From positions 1 to 16,043 of the forward strand of contig CAYPZL010000134.1 of assembly GCA_964415045.1 (NCBI GenBank): a stretch of 16,043 nucleotides of DNA, written 5' to 3'. The notes beneath the pieces are model-generated. The model saw only the letters and a list, made by a program, of their open reading frames with translations, was not told the DNA's origin and made no database searches. The stretch's first letter is position 1. Each line of letters starts with the position of its first letter. The translations under genes and the position numbers were made by a program. Of the stretch, positions 7,556 to 13,250 are shown one piece after another. This stretch comes from CAYPZL01 sp964415045 (GTDB lineage Bacteria > Planctomycetota > Phycisphaerae > Sedimentisphaerales > Anaerobacaceae).

Positions 7556-8659
7556 ATGAGCAAAACACCTTGCTTGCGGATTTTGGGCGTTGCTGCTCTG
7601 CTTGACGCTCTGTTTTGCGCCACGGCGGTAAGTGCGGAGGAATCCGCGACGATTGATGCCAACACCATAGAGCAGTGGTCGCGCCCTTATCGAAACTGGC
7701 ATTACTATCCCGACCATGTGATTCCCGCAAAGCCTGACATAAAGGGGTTCGAAAACGTCAAGATGACCGACGTTCCCACGGTCTTTCAACTGCCGGGCGA
7801 CAAAAAATGGTATATGACGTTTATCGGCTTTGACGGTAAAGGATACCAATCGTTCATAGCCGAAAGCAACGACCTCCTTCGATGGACTAACATGCACCTT
7901 GCCATGGGCTACGGACCTGAAGGGTCTTTTGATTACGGAGGAGTCGTGCTCGGAGCCTACCTGTACGAGGATTACGATATCAGGGCGCCGCGGACTTTGA
8001 AGAGAAAGGACGGCAAGTTCTTTTCGCTTTATGGCGCGTACCCGCGGCAGGGCGGATATGAGCTGCGCCCAGGTTATGAAGGCGTCGCCTCAAGCGACAA
8101 CGGCCTGACCTGGAATCGGGCAAAAGACGAGCCTATTCTCTCGGTACATCAGAAGGACTGCGGCAAGTGGGAGAAGGACTGCATCTATCAGCCCTGGCTT
8201 GTTGAACACAAGGGCATGTATTACAATTTCTACAACGCGGCCGACGGGCACATCGAACAAATGGGACTCGCACTTTCCGATGACATCCTTGAGTGGAAAC
8301 GGTATGAACGGAATCCTGTGATACCCGTTGGGCCCAAAGGCAGTTATAACGAGCAGTTCAGTTCCGATGGAAAGGTGTTTTGGGACAAGGATCACTGGGT
8401 CAATTTCTTCTTCGGTGTAGGCAAAGGTGGTGCGCATATTATGGCAGCCTATTCACTCGATCTATACCATTGGGCTGTGGATCCTGAACCACTTTACAAG
8501 GCCGGCGGCAATCCGTCCGGGCTGGACAAGAGATATGCCCATAAGATATCGCTCATCTGGAACCCTGTGAACAAGACCTACTACATGTTCTACAATGCCG
8601 TTGGTAACAAGGGACGAGGCATTGGTTTGATAACAAGCCGGCCGCTTACTGAACATTAG
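7556..8659 (+). CDS. Secreted five-bladed beta-propeller glycosidase-like protein
   Basis: This 367-residue protein has a Sec signal peptide (hydrophobic 8-25, cleavage probably after VSA at 27). The mature part has repeated blade-like segments typical of the GH43/GH32/GH117/GH130 propeller superfamily: DVPTVFQLPGDKKWYMTF (72-89), APRTLKRKDGKFFSLYGAY (144-162), IYQPWLVEHKGMYYNFYNA (210-228), SSDGKVFWDKDHWVNFFFG (269-287) and KISLIWNPVNKTYYMFYNA (330-348). Each pairs an acidic or polar residue with an aromatic strand. Catalytic residues cannot be assigned with certainty. The start follows the GH2 stop by 11 nt with AGAGG upstream, so they share a transcript. It probably acts outside the cytoplasm on oligosaccharides freed by its neighbours. 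Exact family and bond specificity are unknown. Confidence 0.78.
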   Translation: MSKTPCLRILGVAALLDALFCATAVSAEESATIDANTIEQWSRPYRNWHYYPDHVIPAKPDIKGFENVKMTDVPTVFQLPGDKKWYMTFIGFDGKGYQSFIAESNDLLRWTNMHLAMGYGPEGSFDYGGVVLGAYLYEDYDIRAPRTLKRKDGKFFSLYGAYPRQGGYELRPGYEGVASSDNGLTWNRAKDEPILSVHQKDCGKWEKDCIYQPWLVEHKGMYYNFYNAADGHIEQMGLALSDDILEWKRYERNPVIPVGPKGSYNEQFSSDGKVFWDKDHWVNFFFGVGKGGAHIMAAYSLDLYHWAVDPEPLYKAGGNPSGLDKRYAHKISLIWNPVNKTYYMFYNAVGNKGRGIGLITSRPLTEH

Positions 8660-8697
8660 CTGATAGACGGTTTGACAATTATTCCGGGAGATACCCG

Positions 8698-10056
8698 ATG
8701 AAACGACGCCGTTTTCTAAAAACCATCGGTGGCGCAATGGCACTTTCGCCGTGGCTCGGGCAGTTGGCCGTGACTGCGGATGATCGGGCTGCCGGTGGCA
8801 CCAGGGCCGATATTCGCTCGCTGTTTGAATCGAACAGCGAAGAAGCTCTGGCGCTTACCGAAGCGGTTTTTCGCAAGTGCATTCTCGATAAAATCATGCC
8901 GCCGACGCCGCCGTTGAAAAACACCTGGGTCGTCCCCGGCGGGCCGTACTATAAGGGCCAATGGATCTGGGACACGATGTTCGTGGTCGATCTGTTGAGC
9001 ATTTTGCCCGGCAAGAAGAAAGTCATCCGTGACATTTTCCAGAACTACTGGGATTTCCAGGATCGCTGGAATCAGCGGATGCCGGGCTATGCCCACGACA
9101 TGGTGACCGTTGCGATCAAGACCGCGCCGCAAGAGGTCCGACAGTTCTCGCAAATCCCCATCCTGGCCTGGGGCGTTGAGCGTGTTTATCGTCGTAATGG
9201 CGACGGGCGGCTTCTCAAACAATGCCTGGGTCGACTCGAACGGTTTCACGACTGGTACTGGCGCGAGCGGGACGTGACCGACGTGGGACTGGTCACGGTC
9301 GGCTCGTACAGCGGGATCGTGCAACATGCACGCTGGGAAACGTTCGACTATGAATGCAATATGGACGGTCTCAAACTGACGGTTCATCCCTCGCGCAACG
9401 GCCCCGAAGAAGGCGCGTGGTATGGTGACATCTGCGTGACGGGCAACACGTCTTACCTCATTATGGCCGAGCGGAGCCTCTCCCGGTTGGCCGGAATCGT
9501 GGGAGACCGGGAGATGGCGGCGCGGCGAGCGCGACGGATCGACAAGGCTGTCCAGGCGATGCGCGCCCACATGTGGGACGAAGAGGCCGGAACGTTTCTG
9601 TCGATCAAGCGCGACACGATGGAAAAGATTCCGGTGGCTACTATCGGTAGCTGGATTCCGTTGACCGCAGGCGTTCCCACCCAGGCCATGGCCGACCGTA
9701 TGGCCGAAGTGCTCGCCAGTGACGCATGGCAGACACCGCTTCCGGTCCCGACGGTCGATCGCACGGATCCGCGATGGAAATCCAGGGGCTTCTGGCGTGG
9801 AGACGTCTGGCCCTCGACCAACTACCAGATCGCCCGAGGTCTGGCCGACTATGGACACAGAACACTCGCGGCCGACATCGCCGACAAGACCGTCGCCAAC
9901 GCGATCAAGAACGGGATCAACGAACATTACGACTCGATCTCGGGCAAAGGTATCGGCGTCAAGGATTACTGCATGAGCTGTACGCTGGTGACCATGATGC
10001 TCGACGGCCTCACGCAACAATACAAAGTGAAGCTTCGCGACGAACCTCCTGGATAG
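8698..10056 (+). CDS. Twin-arginine (alpha/alpha)6-barrel glycosidase-like protein
   Basis: This 452-residue protein begins with a twin-arginine leader (RRRFLKTIGG at 3-12, then a hydrophobic stretch), so it is probably exported folded. The body resembles the MGH1/trehalase-like (GH63/GH37-type) (alpha/alpha)6 barrels. QWIWDT (88-93) occupies the position of the family's FWD motif, and GFWRGDVWPSTNYQIARGL (364-382) the G.WRG..WP..N motif. ARWETFDYE (211-219) and INEHYDSISG (407-416) supply further conserved aromatic and acidic residues. Asp92, Asp369 and Glu409 are catalytic candidates by analogy. GGGAG lies 7 nt before the ATG, and 38 nt separate it from the propeller gene. It likely removes a terminal sugar in the same pathway. 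Confidence 0.8.
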   Translation: MKRRRFLKTIGGAMALSPWLGQLAVTADDRAAGGTRADIRSLFESNSEEALALTEAVFRKCILDKIMPPTPPLKNTWVVPGGPYYKGQWIWDTMFVVDLLSILPGKKKVIRDIFQNYWDFQDRWNQRMPGYAHDMVTVAIKTAPQEVRQFSQIPILAWGVERVYRRNGDGRLLKQCLGRLERFHDWYWRERDVTDVGLVTVGSYSGIVQHARWETFDYECNMDGLKLTVHPSRNGPEEGAWYGDICVTGNTSYLIMAERSLSRLAGIVGDREMAARRARRIDKAVQAMRAHMWDEEAGTFLSIKRDTMEKIPVATIGSWIPLTAGVPTQAMADRMAEVLASDAWQTPLPVPTVDRTDPRWKSRGFWRGDVWPSTNYQIARGLADYGHRTLAADIADKTVANAIKNGINEHYDSISGKGIGVKDYCMSCTLVTMMLDGLTQQYKVKLRDEPPG

Positions 10057-10081
10057 CCATAGCGAAAGGGGGAGTAAGAAT

Positions 10082-11152
10082 ATGTGCGAACAAGGCAGGG
10101 CGACCGACGGTGGGATATCGCGGCGAGCGTTCTTGGCGGCGTCCGCTGCCGCCACGGCGGGAATGCTCGAATCGGAGGGCCTGTCCGGGCCCGTGTATGG
10201 CAAGGAGAAGACAGTGAAGCCTGAGAACTTGCGAGAGAAGCTCCTGGAATGTCTGGGTGGGCCGTGGCCGGAGCCGTGCGCGCTGCGGCCCGTGATTCGC
10301 GAGACGATTCGCAAGGAAGGATACCGGATCGAATCGCTGACCTACGAAGTCGAGCCGGGTGATCGCGTGCCGGCGCTGCTGTTGGTGCCTGACGGCGTCG
10401 ACGCAACCCACCCCGCGCCAGCCGTGGCGCTCTGGCACCAGCACAACGGCGAATATCACCTGGGCAAAAGCGAGCCGGCCGGACTGGCGGGCAATCCGAT
10501 GCACCATACCGGCGTGGCGCTCGCCAGGGAAGGATACGTGGTTCTGTGCCCCGACGCCCTCTGCTTTGAGCAGCGACAAAGCGACCACCTCCGCGGCGGC
10601 CAGTTCGAGCGCTTCGAGTTCCTCCGCTACGTCGTCGCCGGCAAGTGCATGGCGTGGAAGAACATTCTCGACATGCGCCGGGCGGTGGACTACCTCTGCT
10701 CGCGGCCGGAGGTCAATGCCGATCGCATCGGTTGCTACGGCCATTCCATGGGCTCGACCCATACCTGGCTCGTCGGGCCCTGGGAGCCCCGCCTCGTATG
10801 TCTCGTCGGCAACTGCTGTTTGCCCACCTATGCCGCCATCCACCGCACGCATATCCTGCACTGTTTCCCGAACTTCGTTCCGGGATGGTCCCGGTACGGC
10901 GACACGCCCGACATCGCCGGTCTGATCGCTCCTCGGGCCCTGCATCTGAACTTCGGCCAGCGCGACAACGGCAGCCCCATCCGCGAAGTGCGCGCGGGCG
11001 TCAAAACCATTGCCCGGGCATACGAACGAGCCGGCGCGGCCGGGCGCTTCAGCTACTACATCGAAGAAAACGCCGGCCACGTCCTCTCGGAGGAAATGTG
11101 GAAACGCACCCGCCAGTGCTTCCGAACACACCTTTCTTCCGGCGACAAATAG
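10082..11152 (+). CDS. Twin-arginine alpha/beta-hydrolase (esterase)
   Basis: This 356-residue protein has a twin-arginine leader (SRRAFLAASAAATAG at 13-27). It is followed by an alpha/beta-hydrolase fold of the dienelactone hydrolase/acetyl-xylan-esterase type. The catalytic triad is readable: Ser222 in the nucleophile elbow GHSMGS (220-225), Asp295 in FGQRDNGSP, and His333 in ENAGHVLSEE. HQHNGEYHLGK (119-129) resembles the oxyanion-side loop seen in such esterases. GGGGGAG precedes the ATG, and the gene starts 25 nt after the barrel enzyme. In this context it most likely removes ester groups such as acetyl or methyl from the polysaccharide so that the glycosidases can act. Substrate is inferred. 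It is the last gene of the cassette. Confidence 0.85.
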   Translation: MCEQGRATDGGISRRAFLAASAAATAGMLESEGLSGPVYGKEKTVKPENLREKLLECLGGPWPEPCALRPVIRETIRKEGYRIESLTYEVEPGDRVPALLLVPDGVDATHPAPAVALWHQHNGEYHLGKSEPAGLAGNPMHHTGVALAREGYVVLCPDALCFEQRQSDHLRGGQFERFEFLRYVVAGKCMAWKNILDMRRAVDYLCSRPEVNADRIGCYGHSMGSTHTWLVGPWEPRLVCLVGNCCLPTYAAIHRTHILHCFPNFVPGWSRYGDTPDIAGLIAPRALHLNFGQRDNGSPIREVRAGVKTIARAYERAGAAGRFSYYIEENAGHVLSEEMWKRTRQCFRTHLSSGDK

Positions 11153-11153
11153 G

Positions 11154-11175
11154 ATCCGAGCCGATTCGCTTGGAT
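11154..11175. terminator. Hairpin between convergent genes
   Basis: ATCCGAGC (11154-11161) and GCTTGGAT (11168-11175) form an 8-bp stem with one G-T pair and a 6-nt loop. It occupies the 44-nt gap between the end of the esterase gene (+) and the end of the DUF2283 gene (-). No strong T-run follows on either strand, so termination is suggested mainly by position. Confidence 0.35.
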
Positions 11176-11196
11176 GTGTGGCTGTCGTGCCCGTGC

Positions 11197-11415
11197 CTAC
11201 GCTGACAACGTCTGCATTTGCGTGGGGAGTTTGTTGAGGATCAGTTCTTTCAGGTTGAGCTTCTTGCTGGCATTGTCGATATCGATGCCTACGAGGTTCC
11301 CCTGTGCATCGTAGTCCAGCACAACGCCCTCCGAAACCTCCTTGCTCTCGGTGCTCGAGCGGTCGGCCAAGTCGATATACAACGAATCGGTATCAGGATA
11401 GTAGTTCAATTTCAT
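11197..11415 (-). CDS. DUF2283 protein, probable antitoxin
   Basis: This 72-residue protein matches the DUF2283 pattern: MKLNYYPDTDSLYIDL at the start, then a glutamate-rich strand (ESKEVSEGVVLDYDAQGN), then LVGIDIDNASKKL. The family is small and is often found beside a small toxin-like protein; some members are treated as antitoxins. The ATG overlaps the stop of the upstream gene as ATGA on the minus strand, and CAGGAGA lies about 9 nt before it. This points to a coupled two-gene unit with 11412-11651. It is complete and its boundaries are clear; the antitoxin role is inferred from context. Confidence 0.82.
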   Translation of the reverse strand: MKLNYYPDTDSLYIDLADRSSTESKEVSEGVVLDYDAQGNLVGIDIDNASKKLNLKELILNKLPTQMQTLSA

Positions 11416-11651
11416 GGCCTGAATCTCCTGTCGGGGAACGCGTTGTGGATGGTCCTCTTGTCTTTCAGGGTTACCACACGAAGCACGCGGCCCTCCAGTT
11501 CATCAACGGTTCCCCAGAAGCGATATCGATTGTTCTCTTGCTTCTCAACCCGCAGCGGGTTCTCGAGAACCCTAATGCACCACTCTTTCTTGAGATAAGG
11601 GCGTTTACGTAACACTTCTCTGTCGAAGTATGTGGTAAATGCATACTCCAT
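11412..11651 (-). CDS. Small toxin-like partner of DUF2283
   Basis: This 79-residue protein is rich in basic and aromatic residues: YFDREVLRKRPYLKKEW at 8-24, NNRYRFWGTVDEL at 40-52, LRVVTLKDKRTIHNAFPDRRF near the end. Proteins with this pattern (DUF4258-like, RelE-sized) commonly stand immediately before a DUF2283 gene. The fold is probably a small mixed alpha/beta domain. The closing IHNAF.DRRF segment with its His and Arg residues is the part best conserved in relatives known to me. It overlaps the DUF2283 start by 4 nt. Toxin activity is inferred from size, charge and pairing, not demonstrated. Confidence 0.75.
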   Translation of the reverse strand: MEYAFTTYFDREVLRKRPYLKKEWCIRVLENPLRVEKQENNRYRFWGTVDELEGRVLRVVTLKDKRTIHNAFPDRRFRP

Positions 11652-11750
11652 AACGATATGTTACCACATCTTCGCGTGGAACGCCATCGAAACCTGCGGC
11701 CTCATTGCTCTTGCCGTTACCGAGGTCTGCGACCTGCGCTCGCCTCGGCG

Positions 11751-12110
11751 TCAGTCGCCTCCGATGAGGTCTCCGAGTCCTCCGAGGATGGAGCCTTCGC
11801 CTTTGCGGCGGCCACCGGAGGCGGGGGCGTGGGCCAGGATGCGGTCGCACATGCGCGAGAAGGGCAGGCTCTGGAGATAAACCGTGCCGCTGCCGCGCAG
11901 CGTCGCCAGGAAGAGGCCTTCGCCGCCGAAGAACATGCTCTTGAGGTTGCCCGCGCGCTGGATGGCGTAATCGATTCCCGGGGTAATGCCGTCGTCCATG
12001 TAGTTCATCGCGCCGGCTTCGGCCACGACGGTCTCGCCCGGGTCCAGCTCGACCTCCACAATCTGCATGTCATCGCCTTTGATCTCGTAATCCACTTCGT
12101 GACACTGCAT
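11751..12110 (-). CDS. AIM24/TIGR00266 family protein with in-frame internal deletion
   Basis: The first 42 residues (DYEIKGDDMQIVEVELDPGE, then AGAMNYMDDGI) are the start of TIGR00266/AIM24 proteins, and residues 44-119 (PGIDYAIQRAGNLKSMFFGG, GSGTVYLQSLPFSRMCDRIL, GEGSILGGLGDLIGGD) are their last third. Intact members have about 240-260 residues; here 119 remain, so about 130-140 residues of the central beta-sandwich are missing. The frame crosses the junction (near nt 11975-11990) cleanly. AAAGGGG precedes the ATG, so it could still be translated. The normal role of the family in bacteria is poorly known. It is divergent from the Rrf2-type regulator gene and shares a 190-nt upstream region with it. 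Deletion inferred by recall of family members, not by alignment. Confidence 0.78.
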   Translation of the reverse strand: MQCHEVDYEIKGDDMQIVEVELDPGETVVAEAGAMNYMDDGITPGIDYAIQRAGNLKSMFFGGEGLFLATLRGSGTVYLQSLPFSRMCDRILAHAPASGGRRKGEGSILGGLGDLIGGD

Positions 12111-12235
12111 GATACGCCCCTTTCATTGTCGGTTTTCCAGATTTGGGCTATCCTATTCGGATTCGGGCTGGACTTCATCAGAAATCTTTTGCAACGGCCA
12201 GCCGGGATAATTCGTGCTCGGTGCCATGAAGACAC

Positions 12236-12263
12236 TTGCCAATACCCGAGATCATGGTACAAT
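12236..12263 (+). promoter_or_regulatory. Sigma70-like promoter of the Rrf2-type gene
   Basis: TTGCCA (12236-12241) and TACAAT (12258-12263) are spaced by 16 nt. They match consensus at 5 and 5 of 6 positions. Transcription should start near 12270, leaving a 30-nt leader with a good ribosome site (AAAGGA at 12289-12294) before the ATG at 12301. Confidence 0.6.
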
Positions 12264-12279
12264 ACCACGGATTACGGTA
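12255..12279. promoter_or_regulatory. Palindromic operator candidate over the -10 box
   Basis: TGGTA-CAA-TACCA (12255-12267) is a perfect inverted repeat centred on the -10 element TACAAT. A third half-site GGTA (12276-12279) pairs with TACC (12263-12266) across 9 nt. A protein bound here would block RNA polymerase. Autoregulation by the Rrf2-type product is the obvious model, since the gene starts 22 nt downstream, but the site does not match an Rrf2 operator known to me. Confidence 0.4.
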
Positions 12280-12300
12280 CTGAATAGGAAAGGACCGGCC

Positions 12301-12696
12301 ATGAGAATGACGAATCGGGCGATGAACGGTGTGCGAATCATGATCGACCTGGCCCAGCAGGAGGGGCAGGGACCTCAGGTCGCGCGCGACGTAGCCGACC
12401 GCCTGGACATCAGCGTCAAGTACGTGGATCCGATCGTCCAGGATTTGCGGCACAGCGAGCTGATCGTGAGCGGTCGCGGTCGCAAGGGGGGGTACATGCT
12501 TGCCCGCCCCTCCAAGAAGATCACCGTGGGGGAAATTGTCCGCTGCCTGGATACGCCGTACGAGCCCTCTGATAAGCCGGACGATCACGCCCTGGAAACC
12601 GTGTTGGAGGGCGTGCAAACCGCGATTTGGAAGGTGTTGGACCGGACCAAGCTGGACAAGCTTGTCAAGAAGCCGGCTCGTCGCTCCTCCAAATAG
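12301..12696 (+). CDS. Rrf2-family transcriptional regulator without cluster cysteines
   Basis: This 131-residue protein has the Rrf2 layout. The N-terminal helix is NRAMNGVRIMIDLAQQ, the winged helix-turn-helix is VARDVADRLDISVKYVDPIV (27-46), and the wing is LIVSGRGRKGGYMLARP (55-71) followed by ITVGEIVRCLDTP. The C-terminal part is a helix ending in a basic tail. Members that bind an Fe-S cluster, such as IscR or NsrR, carry three cysteines after this point; here the only cysteine is in RCLDTP, so a cluster is unlikely and another signal must be sensed. The ATG at 12301 is 6 nt after AAAGGA. Its promoter overlaps a palindrome, suggesting self-repression. The target genes are unknown; the divergent AIM24-like gene is the nearest candidate. 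Confidence 0.88.
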   Translation: MRMTNRAMNGVRIMIDLAQQEGQGPQVARDVADRLDISVKYVDPIVQDLRHSELIVSGRGRKGGYMLARPSKKITVGEIVRCLDTPYEPSDKPDDHALETVLEGVQTAIWKVLDRTKLDKLVKKPARRSSK

Positions 12697-12710
12697 CCTG
12701 CCATGGTGAG

Positions 12711-12727
12711 CCCCGGGTCGTCCGGGG
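12711..12727 (+). terminator. GC hairpin after the Rrf2-type gene
   Basis: CCCCGG (12711-12716) and CCGGGG (12722-12727) form a 6-bp all-GC stem with a 5-nt loop, 14 nt after the stop codon. There is no T-run, so it would be an atypical intrinsic terminator. Confidence 0.35.
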
Positions 12728-12873
12728 GCCCGTCGCTACGTATCGCAGCTTGTTCTTGGGTACACTCATTTCATTTTCAGGGGCTATCGGTCTATCGGTG
12801 CGCCGTCATCGGAAATGACGACTTGATTTATCGGGCCGGTTCGCCCCATAGTCCATTGCTTCGGGCAGTGGCA

Positions 12874-12912
12874 TGGACTGGGGGTGGGCCGCGACGTGCT
12901 GCCTCCAGTCCA
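12874..12912. repeat. Imperfect 11-bp inverted repeat
   Basis: TGGACTGGGGG (12874-12884) and CCTCCAGTCCA (12902-12912) pair over 11 positions with one G-T pair and a 17-nt loop. The left arm can instead pair with GTCCAT at 12851-12856 (through ATGGAC, 12873-12878), giving two mutually exclusive stems if the region is transcribed. Confidence 0.45.
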
Positions 12913-12942
12913 CCCGTATGCTTGGAGCGAGGGCCCGCGGGT

Positions 12943-12971
12943 GTCGTCAAAAATGATGACGTAAAATACGT
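12943..12971. repeat. Two adjacent small palindromes upstream of the RNA promoter
   Basis: GTCGTCA-AAAA-TGATGAC (12943-12960) has 7-nt arms with one G-T pair. It runs into ACGTA-AAA-TACGT (12959-12971), a perfect inverted repeat. The second ends 11 nt before the -35 element at 12983, where an activator or repressor could bind. Function is inference. Confidence 0.4.
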
Positions 12972-12982
12972 ATTCACCCCAA

Positions 12983-13011
12983 TTGACAGTCGGTCGGTCT
13001 TTTGTCAGGAT
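12983..13011 (+). promoter_or_regulatory. Promoter for the structured RNA candidate
   Basis: A consensus -35 TTGACA (12983-12988) is followed after 17 nt by CAGGAT (13006-13011), with TG one base upstream (13003-13004) as in extended -10 promoters. The -10 itself is weak (3 of 6). The predicted start near 13017-13018 coincides with the first base of the long stem described next, which supports the assignment. Confidence 0.5.
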
Positions 13012-13016
13012 GTTGT

Positions 13017-13124
13017 CGCTGCAAGTGCAACGAATAACCTGAACGGATTGAAACGGAGGCACTTGGCAGCGGGGAGACAGGGTGGCGAAAAGCGATATTA
13101 CAGGCGCCTGTGTCTCCCCTTTTT
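13017..13124 (+). ncRNA. Candidate small structured RNA (about 108 nt)
   Basis: A 12-bp stem joins CGCTGC-AAGTGC (13017-13028) with GCACTT-G-GCAGCG (13059-13071), broken only by one bulged G at 13065 and closed by a 30-nt loop (13029-13058) that contains GAACGGA and GAAACGGA. It is followed at once by a terminator hairpin and five Ts. A promoter-like site predicts transcription from the first base of the stem. No gene lies downstream on this strand, so it would be a free-standing RNA rather than a leader. I recognise no known RNA family. The terminator part might alternatively be a repeated palindromic element. Confidence 0.45.
13071..13124 (+). terminator. Intrinsic terminator with long stem and T-run
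   Basis: GGGGAGACA (13071-13079) pairs perfectly with TGTCTCCCC (13111-13119), followed directly by TTTTT (13120-13124). Inside, GGCG (13084-13087) can pair with CGCC (13105-13108). The T-run is only on the + strand, so it acts on transcripts coming from the left. Its GGCGCCTG/CCCC layout also resembles the short REP-like palindromes scattered in many environmental genomes. Confidence 0.65.
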
Positions 13125-13143
13125 CATGCATTGATTGCCGAAA

Positions 13144-13165
13144 CGGTCGGAGGCCGCTCTGACCG
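13144..13165 (-). terminator. Hairpin downstream of the mutS-like gene
   Basis: CGGTCGGAG (13144-13152) and CTCTGACCG (13157-13165) form a 9-bp stem with one G-T pair and a tetraloop. On the minus strand it is followed by TTT, giving a weak terminator about 85 nt after the mutS-like stop. Confidence 0.4.
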
Positions 13166-13212
13166 ACACTTCGTATATCCCTCAATGGCCTTCCGTGATT
13201 CAGGTGTTTGTG

Positions 13213-13244
13213 GCTCCTTCGTGTAGACGTCTCGCGAAAGGAGC
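13213..13244 (-). terminator. Hairpin just after the mutS-like stop codon
   Basis: GCTCCTTCG (13213-13221) pairs with CGAAAGGAGC (13235-13244) apart from one bulged A, closing a short loop that contains the palindrome AGACGTCT. It begins 6 nt after the stop codon of the minus-strand gene. No T-run follows. Confidence 0.35.
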
Positions 13245-13250
13245 GTGTTT

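Larger units (their letters stand above)
12697..13250. other. 554-bp gene-free region rich in inverted repeats
   Basis: No frame here has a convincing start site, composition or recognisable protein. The region instead holds several inverted repeats and one promoter-like site followed by a structured RNA candidate with a terminator; these are listed separately. It lies between the end of the Rrf2-type gene (+) and the end of the mutS-like gene (-), so it must serve as the terminator region of both. Confidence 0.6.

Noticed and set aside
8716..10314. 532-codon minus-strand frame opposite the barrel enzyme and esterase
   Set aside because: It spans two real genes and their gap; His/Arg/Pro-rich composition is typical of antisense reading in GC-rich DNA.
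12703..13134. 143-codon + strand frame in the gap after the Rrf2-type gene
   Set aside because: No ribosome site, no recognisable domain, and it runs through several inverted repeats and a terminator.
12784..13185. 133-codon minus-strand frame in the same gap
   Set aside because: No start signal and no protein-like pattern; it overlaps the hairpins and the RNA candidate.
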